From contig CM068542.1 of the NCBI GenBank assembly GCA_035048495.1, forward strand, positions 36,485,109 through 36,549,108: 64,000 nucleotides of DNA. The letters are read 5' to 3'. Positions 13,419 through 26,247 of this stretch are shown here, piece by piece. Made by a program: the position numbers and the translations under genes. The stretch is from Euptelea pleiosperma (lineage: Eukaryota; Streptophyta; Magnoliopsida; Ranunculales; Eupteleaceae). The notes under the pieces are model-generated. The model did not search any database and was not told the origin of the DNA. It worked only from the letters and a program-made list of their open reading frames with translations. Positions within the stretch are counted from its first letter, which is position 1. Each line of letters starts with the position of its first letter.

Positions 13419-16400
13419 TCAATCTCTGTATAGTACAAACCTAGCAATATCATGGAGTCCAGCCTCCTTATAGCATTCAGCAATTCGCTCCTCAAAGTCG
13501 GCCCAGTCCCCTTCGACAGAGGCCAAATCCAACAAAAATGCAGCTTCATCCAATGAAACCTGCACATGCAATCAAAATCAACTACTTATGAAAATCCAAT
13601 GCATAATATATTTTCCAGCTCTCTCCTTGTATCAAAGTCTAAAAATCACCAATCAATTAAGAAAAATATGTTATCGTAAAACCTGAGCAGGTGCCTTCCC
13701 CTTCTTGATATCTTCTTGCTTACCCTCGTCAGACACCTTCTCCTTTATGAACTCAATTTGCTCATCCTCCCATTGTGCAATTTCAGCAACTTCCTGAACA
13801 AAACTAACAAAAACTATTATTCCACAAATGGCAACAACACAAAAGAACAAATAAGAATGTAAAAAAGAAAGAATGAATGAAATGGTCAGTGAAGGGTTCA
13901 GTACCTGGTATTTGCAACCTAATGTCCACCATGGTGATTTCAATGCCCCCCTTGCTGCATCTTTTGCTTCTAGCTCACGCCCAACCCTACAAGGGTGCAT
14001 TAAGAAGGTTCTTTAAGAAGGTAATAAAATGCCATATAGCTGGCCAGTGCTTAAACCACTTTTACATAACATGTAAAATGCATCCTCAAATTTATTCAGA
14101 CAAGACTTCTACGAACTTCAGCAAAACCTCTGCATTAAACACGAAAGGTCGTCCAAATCCCGGAAAGTGCTCCTTCTTTGTATAAAACTCCCCCGTCACC
14201 ATTGCTGAAACCTTCCACCAACAAGTAAAAACATTTAAGAAAAAGTAACCTCACTAAACCAACATTGCATGTACATAAAAATGAGCCAAATCATGGATTC
14301 CTTCAAAATCCTCACATGGTCCCCTTTCTCAAAATGTTGCCTCACTTTACGTTCTAAGACATCCGGAAACAAACCAACCTGGAAAAGAAGACAATAAATC
14401 ATGAGAATTCATCCAGTGGGTTCTCTGTGTAACACAATTTAGATATCTCTTTCATACCTTTTTTAAAAGATACACATCAAGACTCGCAATCTGAGATTCA
14501 GCAAAGTCACCCCTTTTATAAAGTTTTTTACCAGCCTTAGATGAAGCATCAAATAGCTCTTTGTTACTCTCACAAGAGTTGGTGGCATCTTCTTCAACCA
14601 GGATTCTATGAATATATTGATCTACCTGCATTTCAAGGACCCAAAGATACAAGTTATGTTCTCCTTGAGAAATAACTGAAAATTCTGAAAATCTCCCTAT
14701 AGTTCAATAATGAAATCCAACCATCTATGTATGCAATTTAATGTTTTTCTTTGGTTTAATGCTTACATTCTTGGCTAAAAGCCACACTCCATGCTTACGG
14801 ACTTCCACAACTGGCATCTCCATCCTATGTGAATAGCAATGGCATGGAGAAAAATGATGCAAAAGAATCTTCAACACAAAATTTAATAATGTCTGACTAC
14901 ATCAGAAAAGAGAATGAAAGAGCAGCCAGATTTGGACCACTCACCCAGGCGGAGCTGTTGGCCATCGCAACAATGCAGTTACAGCACCTAACAAGGGAAG
15001 ATAGAATGGCAGTAAACAACAGTTTCAACTTTAAAACACTTATGATGAGTAGCTGATAAGATGGTAAGTGTTTTCTGAACCTGAGTGGTTTTCCGATAGA
15101 GGAACAGCAAGGGGGATTAACCCTTTCTTAGCTCCAGGAGAGACGATGTTTTCACCTGATACAAAAGAAATAAACCATGACTGGAACTGAGCATAATAAC
15201 GTTTTGTTCACTATGACAGAATGTAAAACAAGGAACAGGCTTTATATCTTTGCGGTTATATACATGTCATGAGCCAAATATTATTCAACAAGTGGGGTTC
15301 GTGCAGGTTCATGACTTAAATTGACATCAGACTTGACTTTTCGGTCCTGGAACACTAGTTTCACTAGATATCCACACACAGATGTTATTAGAAATAATTG
15401 ATGTATACAATTTTTTTCGATCAGTAAAATAGATATATTAAAGCGGGGCTGAGAGGGCCCCAAAAAAACCTATACATAGGCAACCTTGACAAAAACAAGG
15501 CAAACACAGGCTACCAAAAATTTGAATGCATAGCAGAACATGCCAAGATGGTAACTAACACTCTACACTCCTATAGAACTCAATCACAAGGAAAGGATCA
15601 GCCCTCAAGTAAAAGACAATGAAGGCTTATTGTTTCATTGATATTTGATATTTGTATGTGGCTAGCTATTACTGAGACAGCCCAAAATGGGAGCACTAAC
15701 CAGATTATCATGGAGCAGCAAAAATTATGTGTTTTACTGATCAGCAAGACATAGTAGGAGCAAAGTTGAAAATCCAAGTCAGAGAACAAATGATGCAACC
15801 TGAATTAATAGACCTTCCAAGTCAAGAATTTGAGGATTACTGAGGAGTATTGGACAGATCGAAGGTCAAGATTCAAGCATCAATCAAAGCCACAATGAAC
15901 AGACACAAGGAAAAGAGGTCGTATATCTTGAAAAATAAGAGAATAAAGCAGTCAACTTCAGGTCATAAGTTTTTGTCCAAATATTCACTGGACACGCTGT
16001 TAGATGCGCTGGCAAAGTCTTTCCAAGCTCTTCAATAGCTATATTCAGGCTTTTGGCAATATTTCATCATTCTAAACCTCAAAATTCATAAGAAATCTTC
16101 TTATAGCGTTCGCAACATAATTTGGGGTTTAAGCCTTAAGATAAGGTTGAGATTTGATACTTAGGCCTTGAGATAAGGTTTCAAGATTTTATTTCCTTAT
16201 AAATCGTTGTTATGACTTATGAGAGCATTCTAAGAAAATTATCTTGAATTAGTGAATGAGAGTTTTGCCTTTAGGTTTTTCGTTCTTTTGTGAACTTTTG
16301 GATGATTGAAGTTTCAAGGTTTTTTGTTCTTTTGTTCTCGAAGAAAACCTCGGCTCCAACTATGATTGAAGTTTCATATCGCTCTTTCCCAAGAAATATT

Positions 16401-19400
16401 CTCATCAAGGTTTAAAATATCGGTATCGTTGTGTGTATCATTAAGCTGAAAAGAAGATATGTATCATGCCTTATTGATACACGGAAATTTTCAATATGCT
16501 TAGATACACATTAATACATACCACTAAATTGTTTTTTGATGCATAGACAGCATAGAATATGATGTTTAAAGCAATTACTACCCCTACAACAACACATACT
16601 AAAAAAGAATCATACTTTTATTCGTCGATACATTAAGATACATTACACTAAAATATGTTTAATGCTTAGATAAACTAAATATGCGATGACACTACTACCT
16701 TTACAATGCATTTGCTATAAGATCCACACTTATATTCTAAGATATGTTATAATACATTTCACTAAATCCTATCTAATGCTTAGATATGCTAAATATAAGC
16801 AAATTCAATACTGTTAGAGTTCTTCGTTTATTTCCTTTACGTTTATATTACATAATTGGGTATTATGTAGAGTGTTGGGCCCACACCATTTAAGTGACTA
16901 GTATATATATCACAATGAGGAGGCCGAACTACCCGAGTTCGCGACTCTCTCTCTCTCTTTCTTCTCTCAAACCCTAGGACTTCACTTCTAAGTTCTAACA
17001 TGGTATCAGAGCATATTTGACCCTAAGAACCTTAGTCCTTCCTTCTTTCCCGTAATTTCTTCTTTTTCCTTCGTCTTCTTCAAGTGGGAATAAAGTTTCT
17101 AAGGTTTTGTGGTACAAACAAAACTTTTGGAATTGTTTGTTTGAGCTTTGTTTACACCTAGATGTGTATCTAGGGTTTGTTTGGTGTTGTTGTTCGTATT
17201 TATGGAGGTCTCAAAGCTTCCGTATATGGTTTTGAAACCCTAAGGTGCAAGTTTCAGTTTTTTGCTCGTCGGAGAGATTTTCTGGGTTTTTGTGTTTCTT
17301 TAAGATTTGAAGGTGGAGTGTTCTCCTACCCTTCTTGCCCCTCCTAACTTGTTTTTAGGAGTCATTTGAAGCTGATTTGGGAATTTTCTGATGCTCCGAG
17401 CAGAAGGTGATCTTTTTCCACCATATCTCTCTCCCGGAGCTATTTTGGGTTTTTTATTTTTTCAAAGACTACAAGCGTGTCTACCCACCCTTGTCGCCCT
17501 GCCTAGATTGATTTTAGGGATTGTTTGCTTCTCGTTTGGGATTTTTCTGTCATCTCGTGTGAAAGTTAGTTTTTTACATACTCCACCGGATGGCCAGTTT
17601 CAGTGTTTTGGGTGTTTCTACGGATGGCAAGTCTCCTGCATGGGATGATATTGGTGCTCAGATTACATCTATGAAGTTGATGGCCCTTCTCCACCTACAT
17701 CATCCTTTGCTCAGACAGGTACATCCCATTCAGCCCACCATGTGTCTACGGCACCCATTGGTCCTTCCTAGATCATTGACTCTGGTGCCTCCGATCATAT
17801 GACTGGTATGCCATCCCTTTTCTCCACCTATAATATCTGCTCAGGTAAGGACAAGGTCCGCGTGGCCGATGGCACCTTCTCCTCTATCTCAGGGAAGGGC
17901 ACTATCTCTGCCACACCTACTTTGTCTTTATCCTCTGTACTTCATGTTCCTAAATTCACCACTAACCTGCTTTCTGTTAGCCATCTTACTAAGAGCCTAA
18001 ACTGCAGTGTTACCTTTTTTCCTACTCACTGTATTTTTCAGGACTTGGAGACGAGGCGGATGATTGGCAGTGGTCGTGAGGATGGTGGATTGTACCTGCT
18101 CGATAGCCAGCCGACTTCATATTCTGTTGCACATCAGTCTAGTGCCAATGTCAGTAGTTCTAGCGTTAATAAAGACCTGTTAATGCGATGGCATAACAGG
18201 CTAGGTCATTTACCGCTTTCAGTCGTGAAGAGTCTGTTACCTCAATTTGCGTCTATTCCATTTTTTGAGTTCAACTGTGAAACTTGTGTACTTGCAAAAC
18301 AACGTCGGGTGTCTTTTCCGACCAGTAATAAAAAAAGTACGTTTCCTTTACAGCTTGTGCACTCTGATGTTTGGGGACCCAATCCCACCACTTCTATCTT
18401 TGGTTTTCGCTACTTTGTGGTTTTTGTGGATGACTATAGTCGTTACACTTGGATCTACCTTATGAAATCAAAAAATGAGGTGCATATTATCTTTCAGACC
18501 TTCCATAAAATGGTGTGCAATCAATTGGGCACCACCCTAAAAGTCCTACGCACTGACAATGGGGGGGAATACATGTACAGTGGCCTTGCCTCCTACTTTG
18601 AAGAGCATGGAATTCTTCATCAGACTTCATGTGCCGATACACCTCAACAGAATGGGACCGCTAAGCGAAAGCATCGCCATGTCCTGGAGGTTGCTAGGGC
18701 ACTTCTTCTTGGTACTCGGGTACCCAAGGGTTATTGGGCTGACGCTGTGTTGACGGCATCCTATTTGATAAATCGGATGCCTTCTCGTGTCTTGGGGTCG
18801 AAGTCTCCCCTTTCACTCATGTTTCCTTCCTGTCCTGTGTTCTCCATTCCACCTAAGGTCTTTGGTTGTGTTTGCTATGTTCACGCCCATCACAGGAAGG
18901 ACAAGTTAGAGCCGAAAGCCGTTCGATGTGTGTTCCTTGGCTATTCGTCCACTCAAAAGGGATATCGGTGTTTCCATCCCTCTACCCGTCGTCGGTTTGT
19001 TTCTCTAGATGTTACCTTTTTTGAGAGTCTTCCCTTCTTCTCAGTTGATCGGACTTCTCTTCAGGGGGAGCTTGGGAGTATTGACGAGAGTCCGATACCT
19101 CCACAGGGGGAGATTCCTCAACCAGTACCCCTTGATTTGCCTGATGAGTCTCCTGTACCCTTGTCCTTATCTCCTACTGACACTGTGCCACAGGATCCGC
19201 AGCTGAAGACATATGCCAAACGACGTCAAAAAGAGAAACAGTCCACCATCCAAGCTCATTGCCAGGAAATCCAACTCGATCCAGGTAATCGTGTCCTCAG
19301 TGATCCTCATGATGATATGTCTGTTGCTCCTTCTACTATCCTTCCCATAGACATTGATGTACCTATTGCTCATCGGAAGGGTGTTCGGAACTGTGTTACC

Positions 19401-22400
19401 AAGCACCCTATCTCTCACTTTGTTTCCTATCAGCAGCTCTCACCATCCTACAGGGCATTTGCTACTTCCCTATCCAGTGTCGCTCTGCCATCCGGTGTCT
19501 CAGATGCCCTTAGCCAGCCTCAGTGGAAAGCAGCCATGCTAGAGGAGATGGCAGCTCTAGAAAAGAATGGTACTTGGGATTTGGTTCCATTGCCTAGAGG
19601 AAAGAAACCCGTGGGGTGCAAGTGGGTATATACAGTGAAATACAAAGCAGATGGAAGCATCGACAGGTACAAGGCCCGTCTCGTTGCAAAAGGGTACACA
19701 CAGACTTATGGGATTGACTACCAAGAGACGTTTGCTCCTGTGGCCAAGATGAACTCAGTTCGAGTTCTGTTATCTCTAGCGGCAAATTTTTCTTGGCCCC
19801 TCCACCAGTTGGATGTCAAGAATGCCTTCCTCCATGGTGATCTAGAGGAAGAGGTCTACATGACAGGTCCTCCGGGGTTCAGTCCGACTGGGAGTAAGGA
19901 ACTTGTGTGCAGACTGAAGAAAGCCTTGTATGGGCTTAAACAGTCACCAAGGGCTTGGTTCGAGAGGTTCAGTTCCGCAGTCAAGAAGATTGGCTACTCG
20001 CAGAGTCAGGCGGACCACACTCTTTTCATTAAGAGAAGTCAAGGTCGTCTTACTGCTCTTATTGTGTATGTGGATGATATCGTGGTCACAGGAGATGACC
20101 CAGATGAGGTTTGTAAATTGAAAAAATACCTCGGCACAGAGTTCGAAATCAAGGATTTAGGAACCTTGAGATACTTTCTAGGCATTGAGGTTGCTAGGTC
20201 AAAGCAGGGTGTGTTCATCTCACAAAGAAAGTATGTACTTGATCTCCTTCGAGAGTCAAGAAACTTGGGAGTTAAACCAGCCGATACGCCTATAGAGCAG
20301 CAACATCGGTTGAATCTTGTTGATGGGGATCCCATTGCTGATACAGGCCAGTTCCAGAGACTTGTTGGGCGTCTCATCTACCTTTCGCTGACACGACCAG
20401 ATATTGCATATGCGGTCAGTGTCATCAGTCAGTTCATGCATGCCCCTCGCTCTCCACATCTTGAAGCAGCACACTGAGTGTTACACTATCTTAAGGGGGC
20501 TCCAGGGAAGGGTATCCTGTTTAGTAAAAATGGACACCTGCGAGTTGAAGCTTATACAGACGCTGACTGGGCAGGTTCAGTCACTGACAGACGTTCCACA
20601 TCAGGGTACTGTACGTATGTGGGGGGTAATCTAGTGTCTTGGCGCAACAAAAAGCAACCAGTTGTCGCTCGCTCCAGTGCCGAAGCAGAGTACCGTTCTA
20701 TGGCTCATGATGTATGTGAGCTTCTATGGTTGAAGACTATGCTCAGTGAGCTCGGATATCCTGTCAAAGGGTCTATGCAGCTGTATTGTGACAATAAAGC
20801 AGCCATCAGCATTGCTCATAATCCAGTTCAACACGACAGGACAAAGCACATTGAGGTAGACCGTCACTTCATCAAAGAAAAGCTTGGTCAGGGACTTATT
20901 TGCACACCGTATGTCCATACTGCTGATCAAGTTGCAGATGTGTTAACTAAATGTGTTACTAAAGGGATCTTAGAGCACCTGTTATCCAAGCTGGGCATGA
21001 TAGATATCTTCGTACCAGCTTGAGGGGGAGTGTTGTCAGGGACCTACTTGTAATATCTTATATTCTACAGGGGGCCCTTGTAATATTGTAAAACTTCACT
21101 TAATATATATATTGGGTGAAATCGTGTAGGCTATTCTAAGCTCTACACGATTTCTCCTCTTTCCCCTATTTTCTTCACCTCTCCTCTCTTCCATCTCTAA
21201 CCCTAATCTCTTATCCTGGTTACGATCCAAGATTACAACACCAACTACCTTCCGTGGTCTCACTTGGTTAAAGTTTTTGTGTGCCAAGAAAAATCGAAGT
21301 TTCTCATTGAAGATCCACCACTGATAGATGATAAGAAGTATGAAGATTGACAAAGTGAGAACTATTTGGTTATGACGTGGTTGTGAAATAGCATGGAGCC
21401 GCCAGTCTCTTCTAACGTCATCTATATTGATACTGCCAAACAGATATGGGCTACAGTTCGAGAGATGTACTCTCAAGAGCGGAATGTGTCGCATTTATGA
21501 CTTGTTTGAGTCTATGTTTATTATAAAGCAGGGAGATAAATCTCTTGATGAGTATTATAGTTCACTCCAAGGTATGTGGGAGAAACTTCAGTAGTATCGG
21601 CCCTTGACCACTAATCTGGAGCAACAAAAACGATATCGGGAAGAATTCTAAGTTGCCTGGTTCTTGTCCAACTTTAATCCTGAGTACAATTCGATTAAGG
21701 GATAGATTTTTGGCTAGTGAATCTCTTCCAACTGAAGCCAATGCCTTCTCTCGTGGTCGTGGGTTTCTGAGTCTTCCCGTGGTCGTGGAGGTTGTGGTGG
21801 TAGTGGGCGTAGTGGAGAAAACTTTCTACTAAATAAACTCTTTATTAAAATAAACCAAGACTCGTAAACATTCATTGCATAGCAACATCCATGACACTTT
21901 TCATACCATAATAGCTTCTTATTCTTCTAAGAGAACAACTAAAGACCTTCTTAATTAATTTAGGAAACAAAATTAATCCTGGAAACATCCTAAGAACTAA
22001 ACCTACCAAATTTAAACAAATTTCTATCAATTAAAAGCTAGGAATTATGCTGATGATATCTGCAAGCTTATTAATCTTGTTGGGTCCACTAGTCCTCTCT
22101 TATAGTGAGGAATATATGGCTTAGCAGCAGTGTACCAAAACTCGGTACACCCTGCTGTAACAACTTCTGCTTCATCCCCTGCATCATTGGGCCACCAGTT
22201 GCAACCATCTAAACTTGGAATAGGATAGAAAGAAAAGAACTAAAGCCTTAAACTTCGCACAGAAACCATTAAGAGAAGGAAGTAGTGAAATGAAATTGGA
22301 ACCTTGTCTAACATTGAATAGGCAAGGGCAACCCAGCAACATTGGGCACTGTTTAAGAAGCCCATCTCCTCTGTGGTCCCTTGTTAGAGCTATCTTGGAG

Positions 22401-23541
22401 CCCAATGAGTATTCAGGGAAAGGCTGGTGGGGAAGAGTCATGTTTTATGCAATAAGACCAATGAGTAAACTTGTTACATGAATTTGTGGAAGGGTGTTCA
22501 TTGGGACGTAATGGGTCCCAATGAACTCATGCTACGTAATGAGTTCTTTGTAGATCGTTTTATGTTCCTCAACCAGATACCGAGTTTTAATAAAAAAAGA
22601 ATTCCAAACGACCGTAAAAATAAGCCTATAATTTGATAAATCTCTAAAATGCTTCATTGATCAGCACAGAAAGTTTAAAATGATCGGACACACAGTAAGG
22701 AGGCTCAGGATGGTTGCGAAATGAAAAACTTAGTACTTAGATATCAAATTGTAAAACGTGATCCACCCAGACAATAGGTTGAGGTGATAAGCTTTTACAG
22801 GAATAATAGCAGCATACCCGAATTAACTGTAAGTCTGTAACCACTCAAATAATTACACAACTGATTTAAACGTTCAACAAAAATACATAGTAGAATCTTT
22901 GATAAACAATGTGGACGTGAAAGCCGGCAAAGAAGTTGGAGCAACATTTACCTCTTGTCTGAAGCATTTTCAACAAACACTGCAGATGTTCAGGAGGTTG
23001 AGTTACAGCTACATCTTTGATGAATGATATATGATCTGCATTTCATTTCACGAACAGTTAAAAGCATAACCTTTTGCCTTCGTTCGCAGGAAGGAATTAA
23101 GTTTCATCAGTAATTCAGTATTAAAATCATTAAAATACGCACATAAATATGCATCGCGAAACAAAAGAAAACCATGTTTGGAGACAAAGATCAGATTGAA
23201 CAAAGGCGCGGAGAGTCTTTAGTAGATATAAGTAATGATGAACAAAATGATTTGGGGAGAACGTATGGTCACACCATGTAAACACAATGCAGTCTTTTCA
23301 TGTAGATGGGTTTGTGTGATCATTTCAGAAACAAAACATCAAACACCTCATATGCCACTATTGCATATTTAGTTTATAATCGATTTAAGCTGGGAGAGAG
23401 AGAGAGAGAGATGATAATTTCGTTACCAGAAGATACAGAAGTAGAGGAGCATCTGATATTAGCTCTGCCGCGGCGGAGAAATAATGTGGGCAGTGCGGTC
23501 GCGCATGGACCTCCGCTCACCACTGCCCCGCCAACCTTCAT
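13419..23541 (-). CDS. Predicted plastid-targeted conserved plant protein (At2g23370-type)
   Basis: Eleven exons joined by hand on the minus strand: 23541-23427, 23035-22952, 15155-15081, 14987-14945, 14824-14767, 14625-14458, 14378-14316, 14211-14117, 13986-13905, 13793-13683, 13559-13419. All introns are GT-AG and all phases close: 1035 nt, 344 residues plus TGA. The first exon (MKVGGAVVSGGPCATALP, then Arg/Ser-rich) resembles a chloroplast transit peptide. Conserved-looking blocks are ENIVSPGAKKGLIPLA (about 67-82), ALLRWPTAPPGMEMP (95-109), DVYLLKKVGLFPDVLERKV (175-193), ALKSPWWTLGC (about 247-257) and SLDEAAFLLDLASVEGDW (300-317). I recognise these as a conserved land-plant protein of unknown function, sometimes labelled 'cyclin delta-3-like' (from memory); no cyclin box is visible. 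Intron 2 (7.8 kb) hosts a copia element. The gene is head-to-head with CLF and convergent with FPP7. Confidence 0.85.
16812..17000 (+). mobile_element. 5' LTR of copia element
   Basis: A 189 bp segment bounded by the inverted ends TGTTAGA and TCTAACA, directly followed by the primer-binding site TGGTATCAGAGC (17001-17012, complementary to initiator tRNA-Met). It contains a CT-rich leader and AAACCCTAGGAC, usual in copia LTRs. Confidence 0.75.
17001..21240 (+). mobile_element. Ty1/copia retrotransposon, decayed, in intron 2 of the plastid-protein gene
   Basis: After the PBS there is a leader, but no gag frame is seen before the protease motif IDSGASDHMTG (about 17775), which is preceded in frame by a TAG. 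The pol frame then runs 17799-20477: GAG-pre-integrase with H-H-C-C pattern (about 18187-18297); integrase with HSDVWGP and RTDNGGEY; reverse transcriptase with YVDD at about 20067. An in-frame TGA at 20475-20477 separates the RNase H part (20478-21023; TDADWAG, SSAEAEYRS). At the expected third catalytic Glu of integrase the sequence reads QNGTAKRKHRH, so Lys replaces Glu. A purine tract, TTGAGGGGGAG, precedes the downstream LTR. The element is not autonomous. It is antisense to the host gene. Confidence 0.9.
21031..21240 (+). mobile_element. 3' LTR-like segment, unlike the 5' LTR
   Basis: It starts TGTTGTCAGGG right after the polypurine tract and ends ATTACAACA, giving TGTTGT...ACAACA inverted ends. 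By eye it does not align with the LTR at 16812-17000, apart from a shared CT-rich and AACCCTAA layout. The end is uncertain because gag-like codons follow immediately. Confidence 0.5.
21225..21800 (+). pseudogene. copia gag remnant
   Basis: Broken frames contain gag landmarks: NYLPWSHLVKVF (about 21240-21275), IYIDTAKQIWATVREMYS (about 21420-21475) and a QGDKSLDEYYSSLQGMWEKL-type block (about 21530-21590), then an Arg/Gly-rich stretch near 21750. There are several stops and frameshifts. It lies downstream of the pol element in the same orientation, so it belongs to a second insertion or to a rearranged copy. Confidence 0.7.
21801..22951. other. Remainder of intron 2 of the plastid-protein gene
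   Basis: AT-rich sequence, including a stretch about starting and stopping near 21820-22160 that looks transposon-derived. No domain or RNA gene recognised. Confidence 0.35.
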
Positions 23542-23734
23542 TCCTTCCCTTAGCCACCGCCACCACCGCTGCTTTCTTAACCCAATATATATTGGCCCAC
23601 ATTTTTTCTAACCATCTTGTTATCCAGTATGACTTCTGTGGTGCCCATTGGATGGACCGCGAGGTCGGTCTACGATTCTCATACCTGCACGTATGACGGT
23701 ATGGGGTGCAGCGAATTGAATCGGATCGGCATCC

Positions 23735-23900
23735 GAACCCGATCTATCGACCCGGCCCTACCCTACCGGGCCTACCCTTTGAAAGCATAGGGCATTTTTA
23801 TAAATTTCAAGCCCTTATGGCCGGGCCCAAATATGTAAGGCCCTTCTAGATAAGGGCTGGGCCAGGGTCACACTCAAGGGGTCGGCCCTTAGCAAATTAT
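23735..23900. repeat. GGGCC-rich foldback repeat
   Basis: Multiple complementary words (CCCTACCGGGCCTACCC, GCCCTTATGGCCGGGCCC, AAGGGCTGGGCCAGGG) fold on each other. This is typical of dispersed plant repeats with GGGCC-rich ends. No coding capacity. Confidence 0.45.
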
Positions 23901-24242
23901 CTTTGTTTTATTTATTTTTTAAATTTATATTACATAAAACTGCATGATATATTCACAACTAAATTAAGTTATTTTTTTTAAATGAAAAAATGTATTCCAC
24001 TCTTTGGACACTTAAAGTGTCCCAATGTTAATGAGAGTTCTAAGTTACTTGGGGAATCTAACTCTTTTTTGAAAAACAAAACATACAAATGAGAGGGAGA
24101 AAACCAGTTTGTATGGTTTCACAGTTTCCTAAGGTAAACGTGTCATGATGTTATTGGTGTTGGACACTACAATTACCCTAAAAATATACAAATTTGGGCA
24201 ATTTCCAAATGATCGATTGAGCCATTTCCAAAATTATGAACG

Positions 24243-24335
24243 CCCAGGGGACTCGCTAAACATCCACACGGTCAGCCCTCTAATAGTGTGCCACATGGCT
24301 CGTATTGTGGGTTGTGACCAGCTTCGGTCACAACA
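24243..24335. mobile_element. MITE family A, one-arm fragment
   Basis: It contains only the right-arm motifs: AAACATCCACACGGTCAG, GTGTGCCACATGGCTCGTATTGTG. Confidence 0.6.
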
Positions 24336-24400
24336 TCTTGCGACAAGCTTTACTAATTTAGTTTGGTATTGGGTCAGTTATCCCTTTCAACGTGATTTAT

Positions 24401-24770
24401 AGGAGCAAACCTTTGACGACACCTGCAATCAGCGATGCCATTGACTGCAGCCAATACGAGCCACGTGGCACTTTCTTAATAGGACACTAACCACATGGAG
24501 GTTTGGTAAATCACTGGGTGGACCTACAAACCAAAAGTAAGCCTGATTGGTGATTTCTAATCATAGGAATTTGAGCATTATTGAGAATTACTTGGATACA
24601 AAGATCCATAGGTTTTAAATCACTAATCAAGCTGATTTTGGCTTGTAGGTCCACCTTGTGATTGGCCAAACATCCACCGTCAGTGTTCTCTTAAGAATGC
24701 ACCACATGGCTCATATTGGCTGTAGTCAGTGGCGTCACTGACTGCATGTGTCATCGAAGGTTTACTTGAT
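24401..24770. mobile_element. MITE family A, full copy
   Basis: Ends are TAGGAGCAAACCTTTGACGACAC and its complement GTGTCATCGAAGGTTTACTT. The inner arms have GGTGGACCTACAAACCAAAAG and AATCACTAATCAAGCTGATTTTGG. The left arm keeps CCACGTGG; the right arm has decayed to CCACATGG. Confidence 0.8.
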
Positions 24771-24778
24771 TTAATATT

Positions 24779-26095
24779 TACTAGGAGAACGCCACGTGCA
24801 ATGCATGTGCACCTTTCACGTGGCATCACCTTACACGTAGCACACTCGTAGAGATCACTTGCTGTATCGATATTTGGCCCACCCCTAGATGGACCTACAT
24901 GCAAAACAAGTGTATATAGGTCAACCTAGGGATGGAACAAACATCCATGTTGTCAATGGTCCTTGGATGTGGACATGCTGGACATCCTGTGCAGGGCCCT
25001 ACTCCAACCCATGTTTGTATTTTCTTTAGAATAAGGACATTTAATGAGAGAAGGTTTTGCTTTGAAAATAGAGAGGCTTTTAATTGTCACATGTGTGGCA
25101 CTACCGGTTGTTGCTTTATAATAATACTAGGGGAATGCCATGTGCGATGCACATGCACCTTACACGTATCACACTTATAGAGATCACTCACCGTAACGAT
25201 ATTTGGCCTATCCCTGGATTGACTTACATGCAAAAAATCAGCCTATTAATGATTTTTAAGGATATGATTAGAGTTGTTTTCATGGGTTAATTTTTAACCG
25301 TAGATTTTAAGCATTATATAGGTATTCAGATCCAAAGGTCTGAAATTACTAAACAAACTTATATAGGTCCACCTAGGGATGGGACAAACATCAATGCGGT
25401 TAGTAGTCCCTAAATGTGTGCCACGTGGCTTATACTATTATCCAGACGTGGGTGTGCCGAACATCCCGAACTGTGCAGGGCAGTCCAACTCAGGTTTTTT
25501 CTTTAGAACATAGGCATTTATCGAGGGAATGAGGGAAGTTTTTACCTTTCGAAAGTAGAGAGGCCTTTAATTGTGTCACATGGGTGGGTGGCACTACTGG
25601 TTGTTGCTTTATTACTGGGGGAACGCCACGTGCAATGCATGTGCACCTTACACTCATAGAGATCACTCACCGTATCGATATTTGGCCCATCCCTAGATGG
25701 ACCTACATGCAAAAAATCAGCCTGTGACTTCTAATGATACGATTGGAGTTGTTTTCACGGTTGATTTTTAACCGTAGATTTTGAGCATTATATGGATATT
25801 CAGATCTAAGGGTTTGAAATCACTAAAGAGACTTATATAGGTCCACCCAGGGATGGGACAAACATCCAAGCGGTCAGTAGTCCCCAAACGTATAATTCTA
25901 TCCCTCATCAATGATGACAAGGGATGTGGGCGTGCTGGACCACCTGAACTGTGCAGGTCATACTCCAAGTCAAGTTTTTTCTTTAGAACAATGGCATTTA
26001 ACGAGGGAAGGTTTTACCTTTTGAAAGCAGGGAGGCCTTTAATTGTGTCACATGGGTGGGTGGCACTACCTGTTGTTGCTTTATAATAGTATAGA
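24779..26095 (-). mobile_element. Three tandem Helitron-like units, each with an embedded MITE-A
   Basis: Direct repeats begin at about 24779, 25125 and 25613 (about 345, 488 and 482 bp; the first has lost its middle). Read on the minus strand, each unit ends with a short hairpin (CACATGC-ATT-GCACGTG), then about 8 bases, then CTAG, the form of a Helitron 3' terminus. The array's outer minus-strand start reads TCTATACTATTATAAAGC, Helitron 5'-like. Inside each unit are MITE-A arm motifs (GATATTTGGCCCATCC, GGTCCACCCAGGGATGGGAC). Confidence 0.65.
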
Positions 26096-26247
26096 ATATA
26101 GACAGATAGCTTGGTCGCTTTGTGGGTGCCTATAATGCTCATGCCTTCTGTACACACGTGCTATTGTTGGAGTTTGTTTTTGGGGAAAAACTAGTCTGAC
26201 GTACACAATTCTTATTGATTGCATTCCTCATCAACGTTGACGTTGAC

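Noticed and set aside
14829..15056. Plus-strand 75-codon frame with a protein-like sequence
   Set aside because: It is antisense to exon 4 of the plastid-protein gene, whose minus-strand exons splice perfectly in frame.
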